Assembly (NCBI GenBank): GCA_018000995.1
Contig: JAGNIU010000005.1
Coordinates: forward strand, 62,001-126,000
DNA: 64,000 nucleotides
Direction of reading: 5' to 3'
Source of the DNA: Bacteroidia bacterium
GTDB lineage: Bacteria; Bacteroidota; Bacteroidia; B-17B0; Aurantibacillaceae
Part shown: in pieces, positions 24,923-33,812 of the stretch
Layout of the letters: the number at the start of each line of letters is the position of its first letter
Numbering within the stretch: position 1 is the stretch's first letter
Notes under the pieces: generated by a model
Database searches by the model: none
Seen by the model: only the letters and a program-made list of their open reading frames with translations
Told to the model about the DNA's origin: nothing
Position numbers and translations under genes: made by a program

Positions 24923-26242
24923 ATGGCAAATGTAGTCACCGTTTTTAAAAAAGGATGGAGTTTCTTAACTGAACGTCTCTGGGTAGTTCGTTTAGATAAG
25001 ATGAATAAACGTCATGGTTTTTTTGTAAAGCAATTACGTGTTTTTTCTTTAGCGATAAAAGGATTTAACGAAGACAATTGTTTAACCCGCGCAACTGCTC
25101 TTACCTTTTATACTTTATTTTCAATTGTACCTGTGTTAGCCGTGGTGTTTGCCATTGCAAAAGGTTTTGGTTATGATGAAACTTTAAAACAACAAATAGC
25201 CACAGGAGCCTCAGAATATTCTACCGTATTAAACCAAGCTTTCATTTATGCTGACTCTATGTTAGAAAATGCTAAGGGTGGAGTCATTGCCGGTATTGGA
25301 GTATTATTATTATTATGGTCGGTTATATCTTTATTAATAAACATTGAAAATAGTTTTAATGATATATGGGAAATAAAAATCGGAAGAACCTGGTACCGTA
25401 AATTAACCGATTACACTACTATCATGATTGTGGCGCCTATCTTCTTAATTGTATCAGGTGGTTTAACGGTTGCCATTCAAACCAAAGTATTAGACCCTTA
25501 CTTTTTTTCGAATGCCGCGCCAATCGTTTTAAAACTAATTTCGTTTTTCATGATTTGTTTGGTGTTCACATTTCTATACATCGTTTTACCAAACACGCGC
25601 GTCACTTTTAAATCCGCTTTTACTGCTGCTGTTTTCGCTACTATTTTATTTGAATTATTAGAATGGGCTTATGTCAGCTTTCAAATTGGCACCATGCGCA
25701 TGAATGCTATTTATGGAAGTTTTGCTGCTCTGCCTTTATTTTTAATTTGGATTCAATACAGTTGGTACATTGTTTTATTTGGTGCAGAGTTGGCTTTCGC
25801 TAACCAAAATGTTGACCATTACGAATTAGAAAATGAAATCAAGAACATCAGCGTTCGTTACAAACGTGTTATTGCTTTAATGGTTTGTAATAATGTGGTG
25901 AAGAAATTTCAAACCGGAATAAAACCTCCTACAGCTTTTGAAATTGCACAAGCTTTAGATTTACCTGTACGTTTAGCCAGAACCGTTATTAACGAATTAG
26001 TAGAAACAAAACTATTATCGGAAGTAAAAACCACAAACGATAAAGAAATCGCATATCAACCGGGTATTTCAGATTCACTTCTCACCATAAAATTTGTAAT
26101 TAACCGCTTGGATGAAAAAGGTGTTAATGAATTACCAATTACTGATGAAAAAGAATTAGCCATCATTAACCGCCTGTTAAAAGATCTGGATAATGTGATG
26201 AGCGATGAAAAAGGAAATGTTTTAGTAAAAGACATTGCGTAG
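24923..26242 (+). CDS. YihY/BrkB family inner-membrane protein
   Basis: A protein of 439 residues. About six membrane helices between residues 40 and 290 carry the family signatures LTRATALTFYTLFSIVPVLA, GIGVLLLLWSVISLL, NDIWEIKIGRTWYRKLTDY and GSFAALPLFLIWIQYSWYIVLFGAELAFA. A cytoplasmic winged-helix-like tail follows (about 310-430, PPTAFEIAQALDLPVRLAR), as in longer family members. The function of the family is unresolved: a ribonuclease BN annotation was withdrawn and transport or lipid roles are proposed. Its TAG stop overlaps the GTG start of the next gene by one base. Confidence 0.88.
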   Translation: MANVVTVFKKGWSFLTERLWVVRLDKMNKRHGFFVKQLRVFSLAIKGFNEDNCLTRATALTFYTLFSIVPVLAVVFAIAKGFGYDETLKQQIATGASEYSTVLNQAFIYADSMLENAKGGVIAGIGVLLLLWSVISLLINIENSFNDIWEIKIGRTWYRKLTDYTTIMIVAPIFLIVSGGLTVAIQTKVLDPYFFSNAAPIVLKLISFFMICLVFTFLYIVLPNTRVTFKSAFTAAVFATILFELLEWAYVSFQIGTMRMNAIYGSFAALPLFLIWIQYSWYIVLFGAELAFANQNVDHYELENEIKNISVRYKRVIALMVCNNVVKKFQTGIKPPTAFEIAQALDLPVRLARTVINELVETKLLSEVKTTNDKEIAYQPGISDSLLTIKFVINRLDEKGVNELPITDEKELAIINRLLKDLDNVMSDEKGNVLVKDIA

Positions 26243-26829
26243 TGCATAAATTTAAATTCATATTTTTTATTGCTTTTGTTTTTTCTAGCTCGACTGCTTT
26301 TTCACAAAGCGATACCGTTAAAGTTGATAACCTGCCTGCCGGCAAGGCAGGAAAGAAAAACAAGAAAGCTATTTATGGTGAAGCGCGCAAAGCTACTATC
26401 ATGAGCGCTATTGTTCCCGGTTTAGGACAAGCATACAACCGCAAGTGGTGGAAAGTGCCTATTGTTTATGCAGGCTTGGGAGGATTTGGTTATTTGCTTT
26501 ATACCAATCAACAAAACTTTTCTTACTACGGAAAAAATCTAAAAGCGGAGAACGACGGCGACCCAAACACTATTAACGAAACTAAATACAGTAGCGACCA
26601 ATTATTAAGTTTAAAAAACGATTTCCGAAAATACCGCGATTTAGGAGCTATTGGTTGTGCCATTATTTATGTATTGAATATTGTTGACGCCAACGTGGAT
26701 GCACATCTTAAAACATTTGATGTAAGTGATGATTTAAGTCTGGAGTTAAAACCCTACAACAACGTGTATTGTTTTAATAACAAGGTGGGAATGCAAACAG
26801 GTGTTTCAATAAATTTAAAATTCAAATAA
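26242..26829 (+). CDS. DUF5683 domain-containing protein
   Basis: A protein of 195 residues with a GTG start and signal peptide MHKFKFIFFIAFVFSSSTAFSQ. The DUF5683 core is clear: KATIMSAIVPGLGQAYNRKWWKVPIVYAGLG (quoted to show order, split here as KATIMSAIVPGLGQ and AYNRKWWKVPIVYAG), a membrane helix, then DDFRKYRDLG-like KNDFRKYRDLGAI and VLNIVDANVDAHLKTFDVSD. Function unknown; the family is confined to Bacteroidota. Residues 31-37 (LPAGKAG) are encoded by a palindromic repeat inserted in frame. dapB follows after 4 nt. Confidence 0.87.
   Translation: MHKFKFIFFIAFVFSSSTAFSQSDTVKVDNLPAGKAGKKNKKAIYGEARKATIMSAIVPGLGQAYNRKWWKVPIVYAGLGGFGYLLYTNQQNFSYYGKNLKAENDGDPNTINETKYSSDQLLSLKNDFRKYRDLGAIGCAIIYVLNIVDANVDAHLKTFDVSDDLSLELKPYNNVYCFNNKVGMQTGVSINLKFK
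26331..26351. repeat. Palindromic repeat inserted in frame in the DUF5683 gene
   Basis: CCTGCCTGCCGGCAAGGCAG plus a final G is a near-perfect 21-bp palindrome (one mismatched pair), far more GC-rich than its surroundings. It is read as LPAGKAG between the signal peptide and the first conserved motif. Confidence 0.75.
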
Positions 26830-26833
26830 GATT

Positions 26834-27550
26834 ATGAAAATTGTTTTGTTAGGTTACGGAAAAATGGGAAAGGAAATTGAAAAAATTGCTGTTGCCCGTA
26901 AACATGAAATTATTTTGAAAGTGGACGAGAACAACCACAACTCCATTACCAAAGAACAATTAGCTGCGGCTGATGTTGCCATTGAATTTAGCACCCCTCA
27001 CACCGTAGAAGAAAATATTTACAAATGTTTTAATGCCAACTTACCAATTGTTGTTGGGACAACCGGTTGGTACGATAATTTTGAAAAGATAACATCAGAT
27101 TGTAAAAAAGGAAATCACGCTTTATTTCACGCTACCAATTTTAGCGTTGGTGTGAATTTGTTTTTTAAAGTGAATAAATATTTAGCGGAACTGATGAACA
27201 ACTACCCTGATTACAATGTCAGCATGGAAGAAATTCATCACATTCATAAATTAGATAAACCAAGCGGAACAGCTATTACATTGGCGAATCAAGTCATTGA
27301 AAAAATAAACCGTAAAACAAACTGGAGTATAGATCCAGCAAAGAAACAGGATACTCCAACACTTTTTATTGAAGATAAAAGAGAAGGCGAAGTACCGGGC
27401 ACGCATATTTTAAAATACACTTCTCCAATAGATGACATCGAAATAATGCACAAAGCCCACAACCGCAAAGGCTTTGCATTAGGCGCCGTAATGGCCGCTG
27501 AATTCCTTCATAATAAAAAAGGGATTTATACGATGAGTGATTTGATTTAG
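26834..27550 (+). CDS. dapB: 4-hydroxy-tetrahydrodipicolinate reductase DapB
   Basis: A protein of 238 residues that makes tetrahydrodipicolinate in the lysine/diaminopimelate pathway, feeding peptidoglycan. The NAD(P) motif GYGKMG lies at 7-12, EFSTPHTVEEN and GTTGW precede the active site, and the substrate motif EEIHHIHKLDKPSGTA holds H135, H136, K139 and K142. FALGAVMAAEFL is the C-terminal signature. It lies 4 nt after DUF5683, a pairing conserved in Bacteroidota. Confidence 0.95.
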   Translation: MKIVLLGYGKMGKEIEKIAVARKHEIILKVDENNHNSITKEQLAAADVAIEFSTPHTVEENIYKCFNANLPIVVGTTGWYDNFEKITSDCKKGNHALFHATNFSVGVNLFFKVNKYLAELMNNYPDYNVSMEEIHHIHKLDKPSGTAITLANQVIEKINRKTNWSIDPAKKQDTPTLFIEDKREGEVPGTHILKYTSPIDDIEIMHKAHNRKGFALGAVMAAEFLHNKKGIYTMSDLI

Positions 27551-27582
27551 GGATTTTGGCATGGTTGTTGTAAAATATAAGT

Positions 27583-29109
27583 ATGAAAAAACTTTTTACA
27601 CTAATATTGTTTTTAACTCTTAATTCGTTTTCTCAAAATTGCGTTAATGCAGATTTTGAAGAAGGTTCTTTAACCAATCCTACAACTCCAAGTACAATTG
27701 TTGTTACTACAATTAATGCTGTTAACGGTTGGACTATAAATGGCGGGGTAAATTCGGGAGGAGTTAATTCTTGCAACCTAAATTTATGTTGCCCTTCAAA
27801 TCCAAGCAACGTGAAATTAATGTCAACCTCCCCGACTATTGGTTATATTGATCCAAACATTGGCCCCACTTATCCAATATTTTCAGTATACGGTCCCTTT
27901 TCAAATCCGAATTCAAATCCATATTCACTTAGTCATGGGAGTTGGTTTTGTAAATTAAACGATGACGTAGGTAATAACGCAATTCAAAGAATTAGGAGTA
28001 CCGACTATTTTAATCAGCCCTTTTATCGTTTCAAATATGTAGCAATTCTACCCGTAATGCATGGTGTTAATCACTCCTGCTGCACTGCCCCTGTAATGAA
28101 AATTGTTCTAAAAGATGCATTTGGAAACCCAATAAGTGTTCCTAATTTTTCAATAACACCAACAACAGCCTGTTCAACACCTTTCACTTGGTCAGTATGT
28201 CCTGGAAATAGCAATTATGTGTTTTCACCTTGGAAAATAATATTACTCCCGCCTTCAACTACTACAATTAGTGTAACAGAGATAACTGTAGCTGATTGTG
28301 GAGATGGGCTTCATTCAGCTTATGCGTATGTAGATTATGAATGCGAAACCTTCTTTTGGTATCCTGTTAGCACTGGCCCTCCATCCCCTAACAATGTTCC
28401 TATAACTATATGTGGTAGTACATGTACCCCTTTATCCGGGCCACCTGGACTAAGTTCTTATTTATGGAGTGGGCCAGATGTAAATGTTAATGGAGCGACA
28501 ACACAATCAGTTAATGCATGTGTAAGCGGTGCATATACATTAACTGTAAACGCTCCTACCTTTATTAACCCCGTACCTATGACATTTACTTTGAATTTTG
28601 TTCCTTCACCGACTGTGTCATTAACATCCTCTCAATCCACAGCCTGTGTTGGAGGAAACACAATTTCATTAACAGGTTCTCCTTCTGGTGGGTCTTATAC
28701 CGGCTCTTTTGTAACAGGAAATACTTTTAATCCTTCTTCCGTCGGAAATTATTCTGTAAGCTATACTTATACAGATACCAATGGTTGTTCTGATACAGCT
28801 TCATCAAATATTAATATTATTACATGCGCTACTGGAATAAATAATTTAGCATCATCACATTTCAATGCAGACTTATATCCTCAACCAACAAAAGATGTTG
28901 TAAATATTAATTTGATAAATTCTTTCAATAAAAATATTGAAGTAAAAATATTTGATATCACCGGAAAAGAAATTGAGAAAAAAGAATTAGAAGTTTCTCA
29001 AAGTAAAACTCAATTTTCAACTCTACATCTATCAAACGGAATCTACATCCTCCAACTAAAAAATTCTCAAGGACAGGTTGCTGTTAAGAGATTGGTTGTT
29101 TCAAGGTAA
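27583..29109 (+). CDS. Large secreted protein with T9SS type A sorting domain
   Basis: A protein of 508 residues with signal peptide MKKLFTLILFLTLNSFSQ. The first 250 residues form a Cys-, Pro- and Asn-rich domain I do not recognise (NCVNADFEEGSLTNP at the start suggests a galactose-binding-like sandwich). Ig/PKD-like segments follow (PITICGSTCTPLSGPPGLSS; GNYSVSYTYTDTNGCSDTA). The C-terminal sorting domain is YPQPTKDVVNINL, FDITGKEIEKKEL, LSNGIYILQLKN and KRLVVSR. Export to the surface by T9SS is inferred; the role is unknown. Confidence 0.83.
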   Translation: MKKLFTLILFLTLNSFSQNCVNADFEEGSLTNPTTPSTIVVTTINAVNGWTINGGVNSGGVNSCNLNLCCPSNPSNVKLMSTSPTIGYIDPNIGPTYPIFSVYGPFSNPNSNPYSLSHGSWFCKLNDDVGNNAIQRIRSTDYFNQPFYRFKYVAILPVMHGVNHSCCTAPVMKIVLKDAFGNPISVPNFSITPTTACSTPFTWSVCPGNSNYVFSPWKIILLPPSTTTISVTEITVADCGDGLHSAYAYVDYECETFFWYPVSTGPPSPNNVPITICGSTCTPLSGPPGLSSYLWSGPDVNVNGATTQSVNACVSGAYTLTVNAPTFINPVPMTFTLNFVPSPTVSLTSSQSTACVGGNTISLTGSPSGGSYTGSFVTGNTFNPSSVGNYSVSYTYTDTNGCSDTASSNINIITCATGINNLASSHFNADLYPQPTKDVVNINLINSFNKNIEVKIFDITGKEIEKKELEVSQSKTQFSTLHLSNGIYILQLKNSQGQVAVKRLVVSR

Positions 29110-29110
29110 C

Positions 29111-29245
29111 CCCCTCCCCCTGCGGGTACTCCCCCTTAAACAAGGGGGAGAGTTATTTAGTACATAATAAAAAAAGTAAAATGTTTTTTCTCCCCTTTTT
29201 TAATGGGAGACAGCCGATTTTGCTGAAAGCAAAAGGCAGAGGGGT
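29111..29245. repeat. Composite palindromic element between convergent genes
   Basis: Three hairpins lie in series: CTCCCCCTT/AAGGGGGAG at 29129-29150, TCTCCC/GGGAGA at 29189-29210, and GCC-TTTTGCT/AGCAAAA-GGC at 29213-29237. The outer flanks CCCCCTCC and GAGGGGTC are also complementary. It fills the gap between a T9SS gene and a methyltransferase gene and could stop transcription from both sides. The word style is typical of dispersed repeats in Bacteroidota genomes. Confidence 0.7.
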
Positions 29246-29246
29246 C

Positions 29247-30008
29247 TTACTTCCTACACAAATAAATCATCTCACCTGCAGGTAATCTGTATCTATCTAC
29301 TAAATCTGCGCCTAGGGTATTTACAAAATCATCTACAGTCACTTTAAATCCTGCTGCAGCTAATTTATCTTTGTAATCCAAACCGAATAAACGAAGGTGA
29401 TCTTTTTGCCAAAAATGTTTTTCGCGGTCTTCTTCACTGGTTATTGTTTTGTCTTCGTAGGTTGTAGCTCTTGTAGTATCTAAAGGCACTTGAAAAATTC
29501 CCCAACCCCCGGGTTTCATAATGCGGTATAATTCACGCATACATTGGTCAGCATCTTCAACATGTTCTAAAACGTGATTACAAAACACTACATCAAATGT
29601 ATTATTCTCAAACGGCGCATTGTGCAAATCAAAATGTATATCAGCTATTGGCGAATTATAATCACCTGTTGTGTAATCTAAATTTTTCATGGCTCTGAAC
29701 AATTTATAAAAACATTGTTCGGGAGCAATATGTAAAACTTTATGCTTATCTGTAAAGAAATTAGTTTTCTGTTTTAAATACAACCACAATAAACGGTGAC
29801 GCTCTAAAGATAAACTACCGGGACATAAAACGTTTTTACGTTTAGCGCGACCACTGTAACCATAAGGTAAAAACTTGCGGTAGGTTTTGCCGCTAATAGG
29901 GTCTTCGTAACGGGTACCGTAATATAATAAAGGCGCAATTTTACTAAACCACAAGCTAAACGTGATAAGTATAGGGCGAGGTATGGTACGGAGTAGAAAG
30001 TGAAACAT
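29247..30008 (-). CDS. Class I SAM-dependent methyltransferase
   Basis: A protein of 253 residues. A basic N-terminal third (RYEDPISGKTYRKFLPYG, GRAKRKNVLCPGSLSLERH) precedes a Methyltransf_11 domain: VLHIAPEQCFYKLFRAMKNL for motif I, IADIHFDLHNAPFENNTFDV and CNHVLEHVEDADQCMREL for the central motifs, and MKPGGWGIFQVPL. The CPxC-like start (VLCPGSLSLERHR) resembles proteins that methylate polysaccharide or lipid intermediates, but the substrate cannot be assigned. It is divergent from a GT39-like gene. Confidence 0.87.
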   Translation of the reverse strand: MFHFLLRTIPRPILITFSLWFSKIAPLLYYGTRYEDPISGKTYRKFLPYGYSGRAKRKNVLCPGSLSLERHRLLWLYLKQKTNFFTDKHKVLHIAPEQCFYKLFRAMKNLDYTTGDYNSPIADIHFDLHNAPFENNTFDVVFCNHVLEHVEDADQCMRELYRIMKPGGWGIFQVPLDTTRATTYEDKTITSEEDREKHFWQKDHLRLFGLDYKDKLAAAGFKVTVDDFVNTLGADLVDRYRLPAGEMIYLCRK

Positions 30009-30080
30009 TTCGGACGTAAAAATACGGCTTATTCCTGTTATTTTAACCTATAAATTCAATTTAAAATATACATATTTTGC

Positions 30081-30088
30081 TACATTTG
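30081..30088 (+). promoter_or_regulatory. Bacteroidota -7 box of the GT39-like gene
   Basis: TACATTTG matches TAnnTTTG exactly and ends 5 nt before the ATG at 30094, implying a leaderless transcript. Confidence 0.6.
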
Positions 30089-30093
30089 CAGGT

Positions 30094-31773
30094 ATGAGTA
30101 AAACGGCTGCTAAAGCAAAAACAACCGCTAAAAAACCGGCTGAAGGTCTGGTTAAATTCGAGAACTGGTTTATTGCCAATAATACCAAAGTATTTTATTC
30201 GCTTACTGCTTTATGTGCACTATTTTCTATTCTGTTTTTTAATGCGCGCATTAGTGAGGCTCATGATGACGCTTTATACATTGAAGCAGGCTGGCGTTAC
30301 GTTAACGAGTTCCCAAAATATTTCTATACTCAAAATGCCCCACTCTATCCATTATTTTTAGGATTACTCACTAAATTTTTCGGCACCAATTTAATTGTCT
30401 TCAAAATTTTCTCTTTACTGTTTAATGTTGGTGGATTTGTTTTGTTTTATAAATCTTTCGAGAAACGTATTCCATTTGTAGTATTTATTCCAGTAGCTGT
30501 TTTTGCGGCTATGAACCATTTAATTTTGTATTACGCCAGCATGACTTTTACTGAGGCGTTTTATTTTTTCTTACAAGGCTTATTTTTCTTTTACGCCACC
30601 AAAACTATGGATGCCGTTAATAAAGAAAACGTAAACTTTGGCACACAGTGGAAAACCTGGTTGATGTTAGGCTTAAGTATGTTTTTAATGGGGACTGCAA
30701 AAAGTTCGGCCGTTGTTGTTGTACCTGCTATTATGTTGTTTTTCTTTTTAGAAAAAAATTGGAAAGCACTTGGTGCCAGCTTGGCTTCATATTTAGTTTT
30801 CAAAATTGCTTATGAAGGAATTGTTAGATTAGTGTGGGGTGCGCAAAATCAATTTAGCGGACAAGGAAAAATTTTATTACAAGTCGACCCTTACGATGTG
30901 AGTAAAGGTAATGAAGATATTGGCGGTTTCATTCAACGCTTTTTTGATAATAGTGATTTATATCTTTCTAAACGTTTCTTTCAAATAATTGGTTGGAGAG
31001 ATGAAATGTCGGTAGAGGTTTACGGCATGCTTGCTTTTTTAGTGGCAGTGATTACTTTGTTAGGTTTATACTTAGTGTTCAAACAAAAAAATAAACCATT
31101 ATTATTATTCGGATTCTTTTCGGGTGCTCAAGCTTTATTATCATTTATCATTCTACAAGCGCGTTGGGACCAACCGCGTATTATTTTAGTGTGTATGCCG
31201 GTAATGTTATTGTTGATTTTTTATGCTTTCTATCACTACACTAAAAATGGCGGTATGGGAAAATTAATTTACACTGCTGTAATTGTGATGGTAATTGGTT
31301 CAGTGTTTTTATCGAGTGTAAAACGTGGATTTGCTAATTTACCAATCGTAACTAAAAATTTAAAAGGTGATAAATATTTTGGATATACCCCCGACTGGCA
31401 AAATTATTTACGTTGTAGTGAATGGTGTGCCGATAGTTTAAAGAAAGAAACCTTAGTAGCTTGTCGTAAAGCCCCGATGAGTTTTGTTTATGGAAAAGGT
31501 AAAAAATTCTTCCCTATTTACAGTGTCATTAAAAAAGATTCTTTAACACAACAATCGCATCCTGATAGCGCCTTAGCGTTCTTTAGAAAACAAAATGTAA
31601 CGCACATTATGGTGGCGAGTTTAAGAATTGATCCAAGTAAAAACACCGGACAAATCATTAACACAGTTCACAATATTGTTCAGCCTATCATGGAGAAATA
31701 TCCAACCAAGTTAAAATTGGTTCACACCGAAGGCTTAAGTGAGCAATGTTATTTGTTTGAAATAGGACAGTAA
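30094..31773 (+). CDS. GT39/ArnT-like multi-spanning membrane protein
   Basis: A protein of 559 residues. A Lys/Ala-rich cytoplasmic N-terminus (about 1-22) precedes roughly eleven membrane helices. The first periplasmic loop has ISEAHDDALYIEAGWRYV with an acidic pair, then YTQNAPLYPLFLGLL, corresponding to the catalytic and KPP-like regions of PMT_2/ArnT enzymes. The C-terminal soluble part (about 435-559) holds RCSEWCADSLKKETLVACRK and VTHIMVASLR. A lipid-linked sugar transferase is inferred; overall similarity to named enzymes is weaker than for the gene at 461. It converges on a T9SS gene with a 4-nt gap. Confidence 0.72.
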   Translation: MSKTAAKAKTTAKKPAEGLVKFENWFIANNTKVFYSLTALCALFSILFFNARISEAHDDALYIEAGWRYVNEFPKYFYTQNAPLYPLFLGLLTKFFGTNLIVFKIFSLLFNVGGFVLFYKSFEKRIPFVVFIPVAVFAAMNHLILYYASMTFTEAFYFFLQGLFFFYATKTMDAVNKENVNFGTQWKTWLMLGLSMFLMGTAKSSAVVVVPAIMLFFFLEKNWKALGASLASYLVFKIAYEGIVRLVWGAQNQFSGQGKILLQVDPYDVSKGNEDIGGFIQRFFDNSDLYLSKRFFQIIGWRDEMSVEVYGMLAFLVAVITLLGLYLVFKQKNKPLLLFGFFSGAQALLSFIILQARWDQPRIILVCMPVMLLLIFYAFYHYTKNGGMGKLIYTAVIVMVIGSVFLSSVKRGFANLPIVTKNLKGDKYFGYTPDWQNYLRCSEWCADSLKKETLVACRKAPMSFVYGKGKKFFPIYSVIKKDSLTQQSHPDSALAFFRKQNVTHIMVASLRIDPSKNTGQIINTVHNIVQPIMEKYPTKLKLVHTEGLSEQCYLFEIGQ

Positions 31774-31777
31774 GATT

Positions 31778-33403
31778 TTACTCCTTAATAAACTTACTCG
31801 AATAATTTTTTCCTTCAGAAGTAATCTGCAATTGATACACACCTTGTTCTAAGGCTTCAATATTAATGTGAGATTTATTTCCTTTTAGTTCTAAAACTTT
31901 TCTTCCGGTAATGTCTAAAATAATTATTGCCTCAATTGTATTGCTACTTAAGTTTTCAATATTCAAAATGTTTGTTGCCGGATTTGGGTATAATTTAATT
32001 TGAGAGTCAATTGTTGCATGACTTTTAATACCTGTTACAGCACATTGAGAAAGTATATCAGCCTTTGGTAAATAACCACTTCTTTTTTGATCGTAACGAA
32101 ACATTAACCACTCCGGACAAGTACCAACTCCTCCTTTAACCATAAAAGCTTTTCCTGTTGCATTTGGATTAACAGTATAAGTTCCGTATCCCATAACAAA
32201 GAAAACATCCAACATTCCGTCTCCATCAAAATCAGAAACTAATGGTGCATTGTCGGCCGATATATAAGGAGTTGTACTTGGATAAGTAGGAAAATAAGAA
32301 AGCGCATCAAACGTCCAAAGATTTCCAAGGAAAGGTTCTACTGCATACACTTTGCCCATATAATGAGAAGACACCAAATCTAATTTTCCGTTTCCATTTA
32401 AATCACTTACAACACTACCTCTAAAAGAACCTTGTAATGGTACAGGATAATTCCATTCTGATTTGGCGTTGAATCCATTTATAACTTCGATACCGGTATT
32501 AGTATTAAGGCGATGGTAAATTACATCCAGTGTATCATCAGCGTTTACATCAGCAATAGAAACCGGACCAAAACATGAACCTCCTGTACTTGCCTTTGTC
32601 CATAAGATAGAGCCGTCTTCCGTATTAAATGCTTTTACAACTCCATCATTTGTACCTAATACATATTCCAATTTTCCGTCTTTATCTACATCTGCTAAAG
32701 CACCACCGTGGTATGCATAAAAACTACCAACTGCTGTTTCGGTGTGCGTCCATATAGGAGTTGCAGTAGTGTAATCGTAACAATGAAGATAATAAGTGCC
32801 GGCAGTAGCAAAATAACTTCCTACAATAAAATCTAATTTACCATCGCTATTTGCATCCACCAAAACCGGATCAGTTTGAATTGTATTTGTAAACACTTGC
32901 ACACTTTTCGCTAAAGAGCCATCCTCTCCGTTAAGAATTCGTACTTGTCCCGAAAAATTTCCAAAAACTATTTCAGGTTTTCCATCAGCATCCATGTCTG
33001 CAATAGTAGCCGGAGAGTCGCCACCACCGGAGGCCACCGACCATGTAAGAACGCCTGTATTTCCTTTTATACAAAAGGCAGTAGGATTGCACGACCCATT
33101 TACAAAAACATCTAATTGTCCGTCTAAATCTAAATCGTAAATATTTAAAGCTACATCGCCACAACCACCAATATTGTACGACCAATTTAAACTACCGTTT
33201 TCTGCATTTAGACAATATACTTTTCCATCATCATTATAAGTTGCGAATACAATTTCTTTCTTTCCGTCATTGTCCAAATCAGCAGCAGCGGCACTTCCAA
33301 AGCAGGCTGAATTTATTCCAAATGTCCAGGTTACCGCTGGTGATGTTTGTGCATTTATTTTGATACAAAATAATAGCAAGAGAATTATCAAGGATTGTTT
33401 CAT
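31778..33403 (-). CDS. FG-GAP/VCBS beta-propeller protein with T9SS sorting domain
   Basis: A protein of 541 residues starting at the signal peptide MKQSLIILLLLFCIKINAQ; the frame stays open 33 nt upstream without adding a plausible signal. The body has at least six blades with calcium-binding DxDxDG loops: DLDNDGKKEIVFA, DLDLDGQLDVFV, DMDADGKPEIVFG, DANSDGKLDFIVG, DVDKDGKLEYVLG, DLNGNGKLDLVSS and DFDGDGMLDVFFV. Some blades also read like PQQ/quinoprotein strands (LNAENGSLNWSY). The sorting domain is YPNPATNILNIENL, LDITGRKVLEL and QGVYQLQITSEG. A surface adhesin or integrin-like role is possible but unproven. Confidence 0.88.
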   Translation of the reverse strand: MKQSLIILLLLFCIKINAQTSPAVTWTFGINSACFGSAAAADLDNDGKKEIVFATYNDDGKVYCLNAENGSLNWSYNIGGCGDVALNIYDLDLDGQLDVFVNGSCNPTAFCIKGNTGVLTWSVASGGGDSPATIADMDADGKPEIVFGNFSGQVRILNGEDGSLAKSVQVFTNTIQTDPVLVDANSDGKLDFIVGSYFATAGTYYLHCYDYTTATPIWTHTETAVGSFYAYHGGALADVDKDGKLEYVLGTNDGVVKAFNTEDGSILWTKASTGGSCFGPVSIADVNADDTLDVIYHRLNTNTGIEVINGFNAKSEWNYPVPLQGSFRGSVVSDLNGNGKLDLVSSHYMGKVYAVEPFLGNLWTFDALSYFPTYPSTTPYISADNAPLVSDFDGDGMLDVFFVMGYGTYTVNPNATGKAFMVKGGVGTCPEWLMFRYDQKRSGYLPKADILSQCAVTGIKSHATIDSQIKLYPNPATNILNIENLSSNTIEAIIILDITGRKVLELKGNKSHINIEALEQGVYQLQITSEGKNYSSKFIKE

Positions 33404-33504
33404 GGGGTTTTGCTTTAAATTGAAATAAATATACAAAAAATACAGATGCTTTCATTTGAGCCTTAAACATCAATAAGATTAGTTACTAATCCCGAAAATT
33501 CTCG

Positions 33505-33512
33505 TATTTTTG
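33505..33512 (+). promoter_or_regulatory. Bacteroidota -7 box of tRNA-Ser
   Basis: TATTTTTG matches TAnnTTTG and ends 11 nt before the mature 5' end of tRNA-Ser, leaving room for a short 5' leader removed by RNase P. Confidence 0.65.
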
Positions 33513-33523
33513 CGCCTCGTTTA

Positions 33524-33609
33524 GGAGACTTGTCAGAGTGGTCGAACGAGCACGCCTGGAAAGTGTGTATACCCAAAAGGTATCGAGGGTTCGAATCCCT
33601 CAGTCTCCG
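33524..33609 (+). tRNA. tRNA-Ser(GGA)
   Basis: An 86-nt class II tRNA. Acceptor GGAGACT pairs with AGTCTCC and G33609 is the discriminator. The anticodon stem CACGC/GTGTG encloses CTGGAAA with anticodon GGA at 33558-33560. The long variable arm has a TACC/GGTA stem, and the T arm reads GAGGGTTCGAATCCCTC. No CCA is encoded. Confidence 0.97.
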
Positions 33610-33621
33610 CTGATAAATATT

Positions 33622-33646
33622 AAAAAGCACCGAAAGGTGCTTTTTT
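33622..33646 (+). terminator. Rho-independent terminator of tRNA-Ser
   Basis: AAAAAGCACC and GGTGCTTTTT pair perfectly around GAAA, followed by T. It lies 12 nt past the tRNA. Confidence 0.92.
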
Positions 33647-33812
33647 CGTTTTCTGCAACGTTGAAAATCTTGGTTTTAATAAGTGGAGGAAAATGAAAAA
33701 ACGTGTCTGAAAGACCGCTTTTAGTATTGTGACTCCGGGAGAAAACGGGATCAACGTAGTTAATCTATTTCTTATTTTTCCTATATTCACTCTCTCAAAA
33801 ACAGTACTTTTT

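Noticed and set aside
26331-26351. Sequencing error or frameshift in the DUF5683 gene at the GC-rich palindrome
   Set aside because: The insertion is 21 bp, keeps the frame, and the flanking signal peptide and DUF5683 core are both intact.
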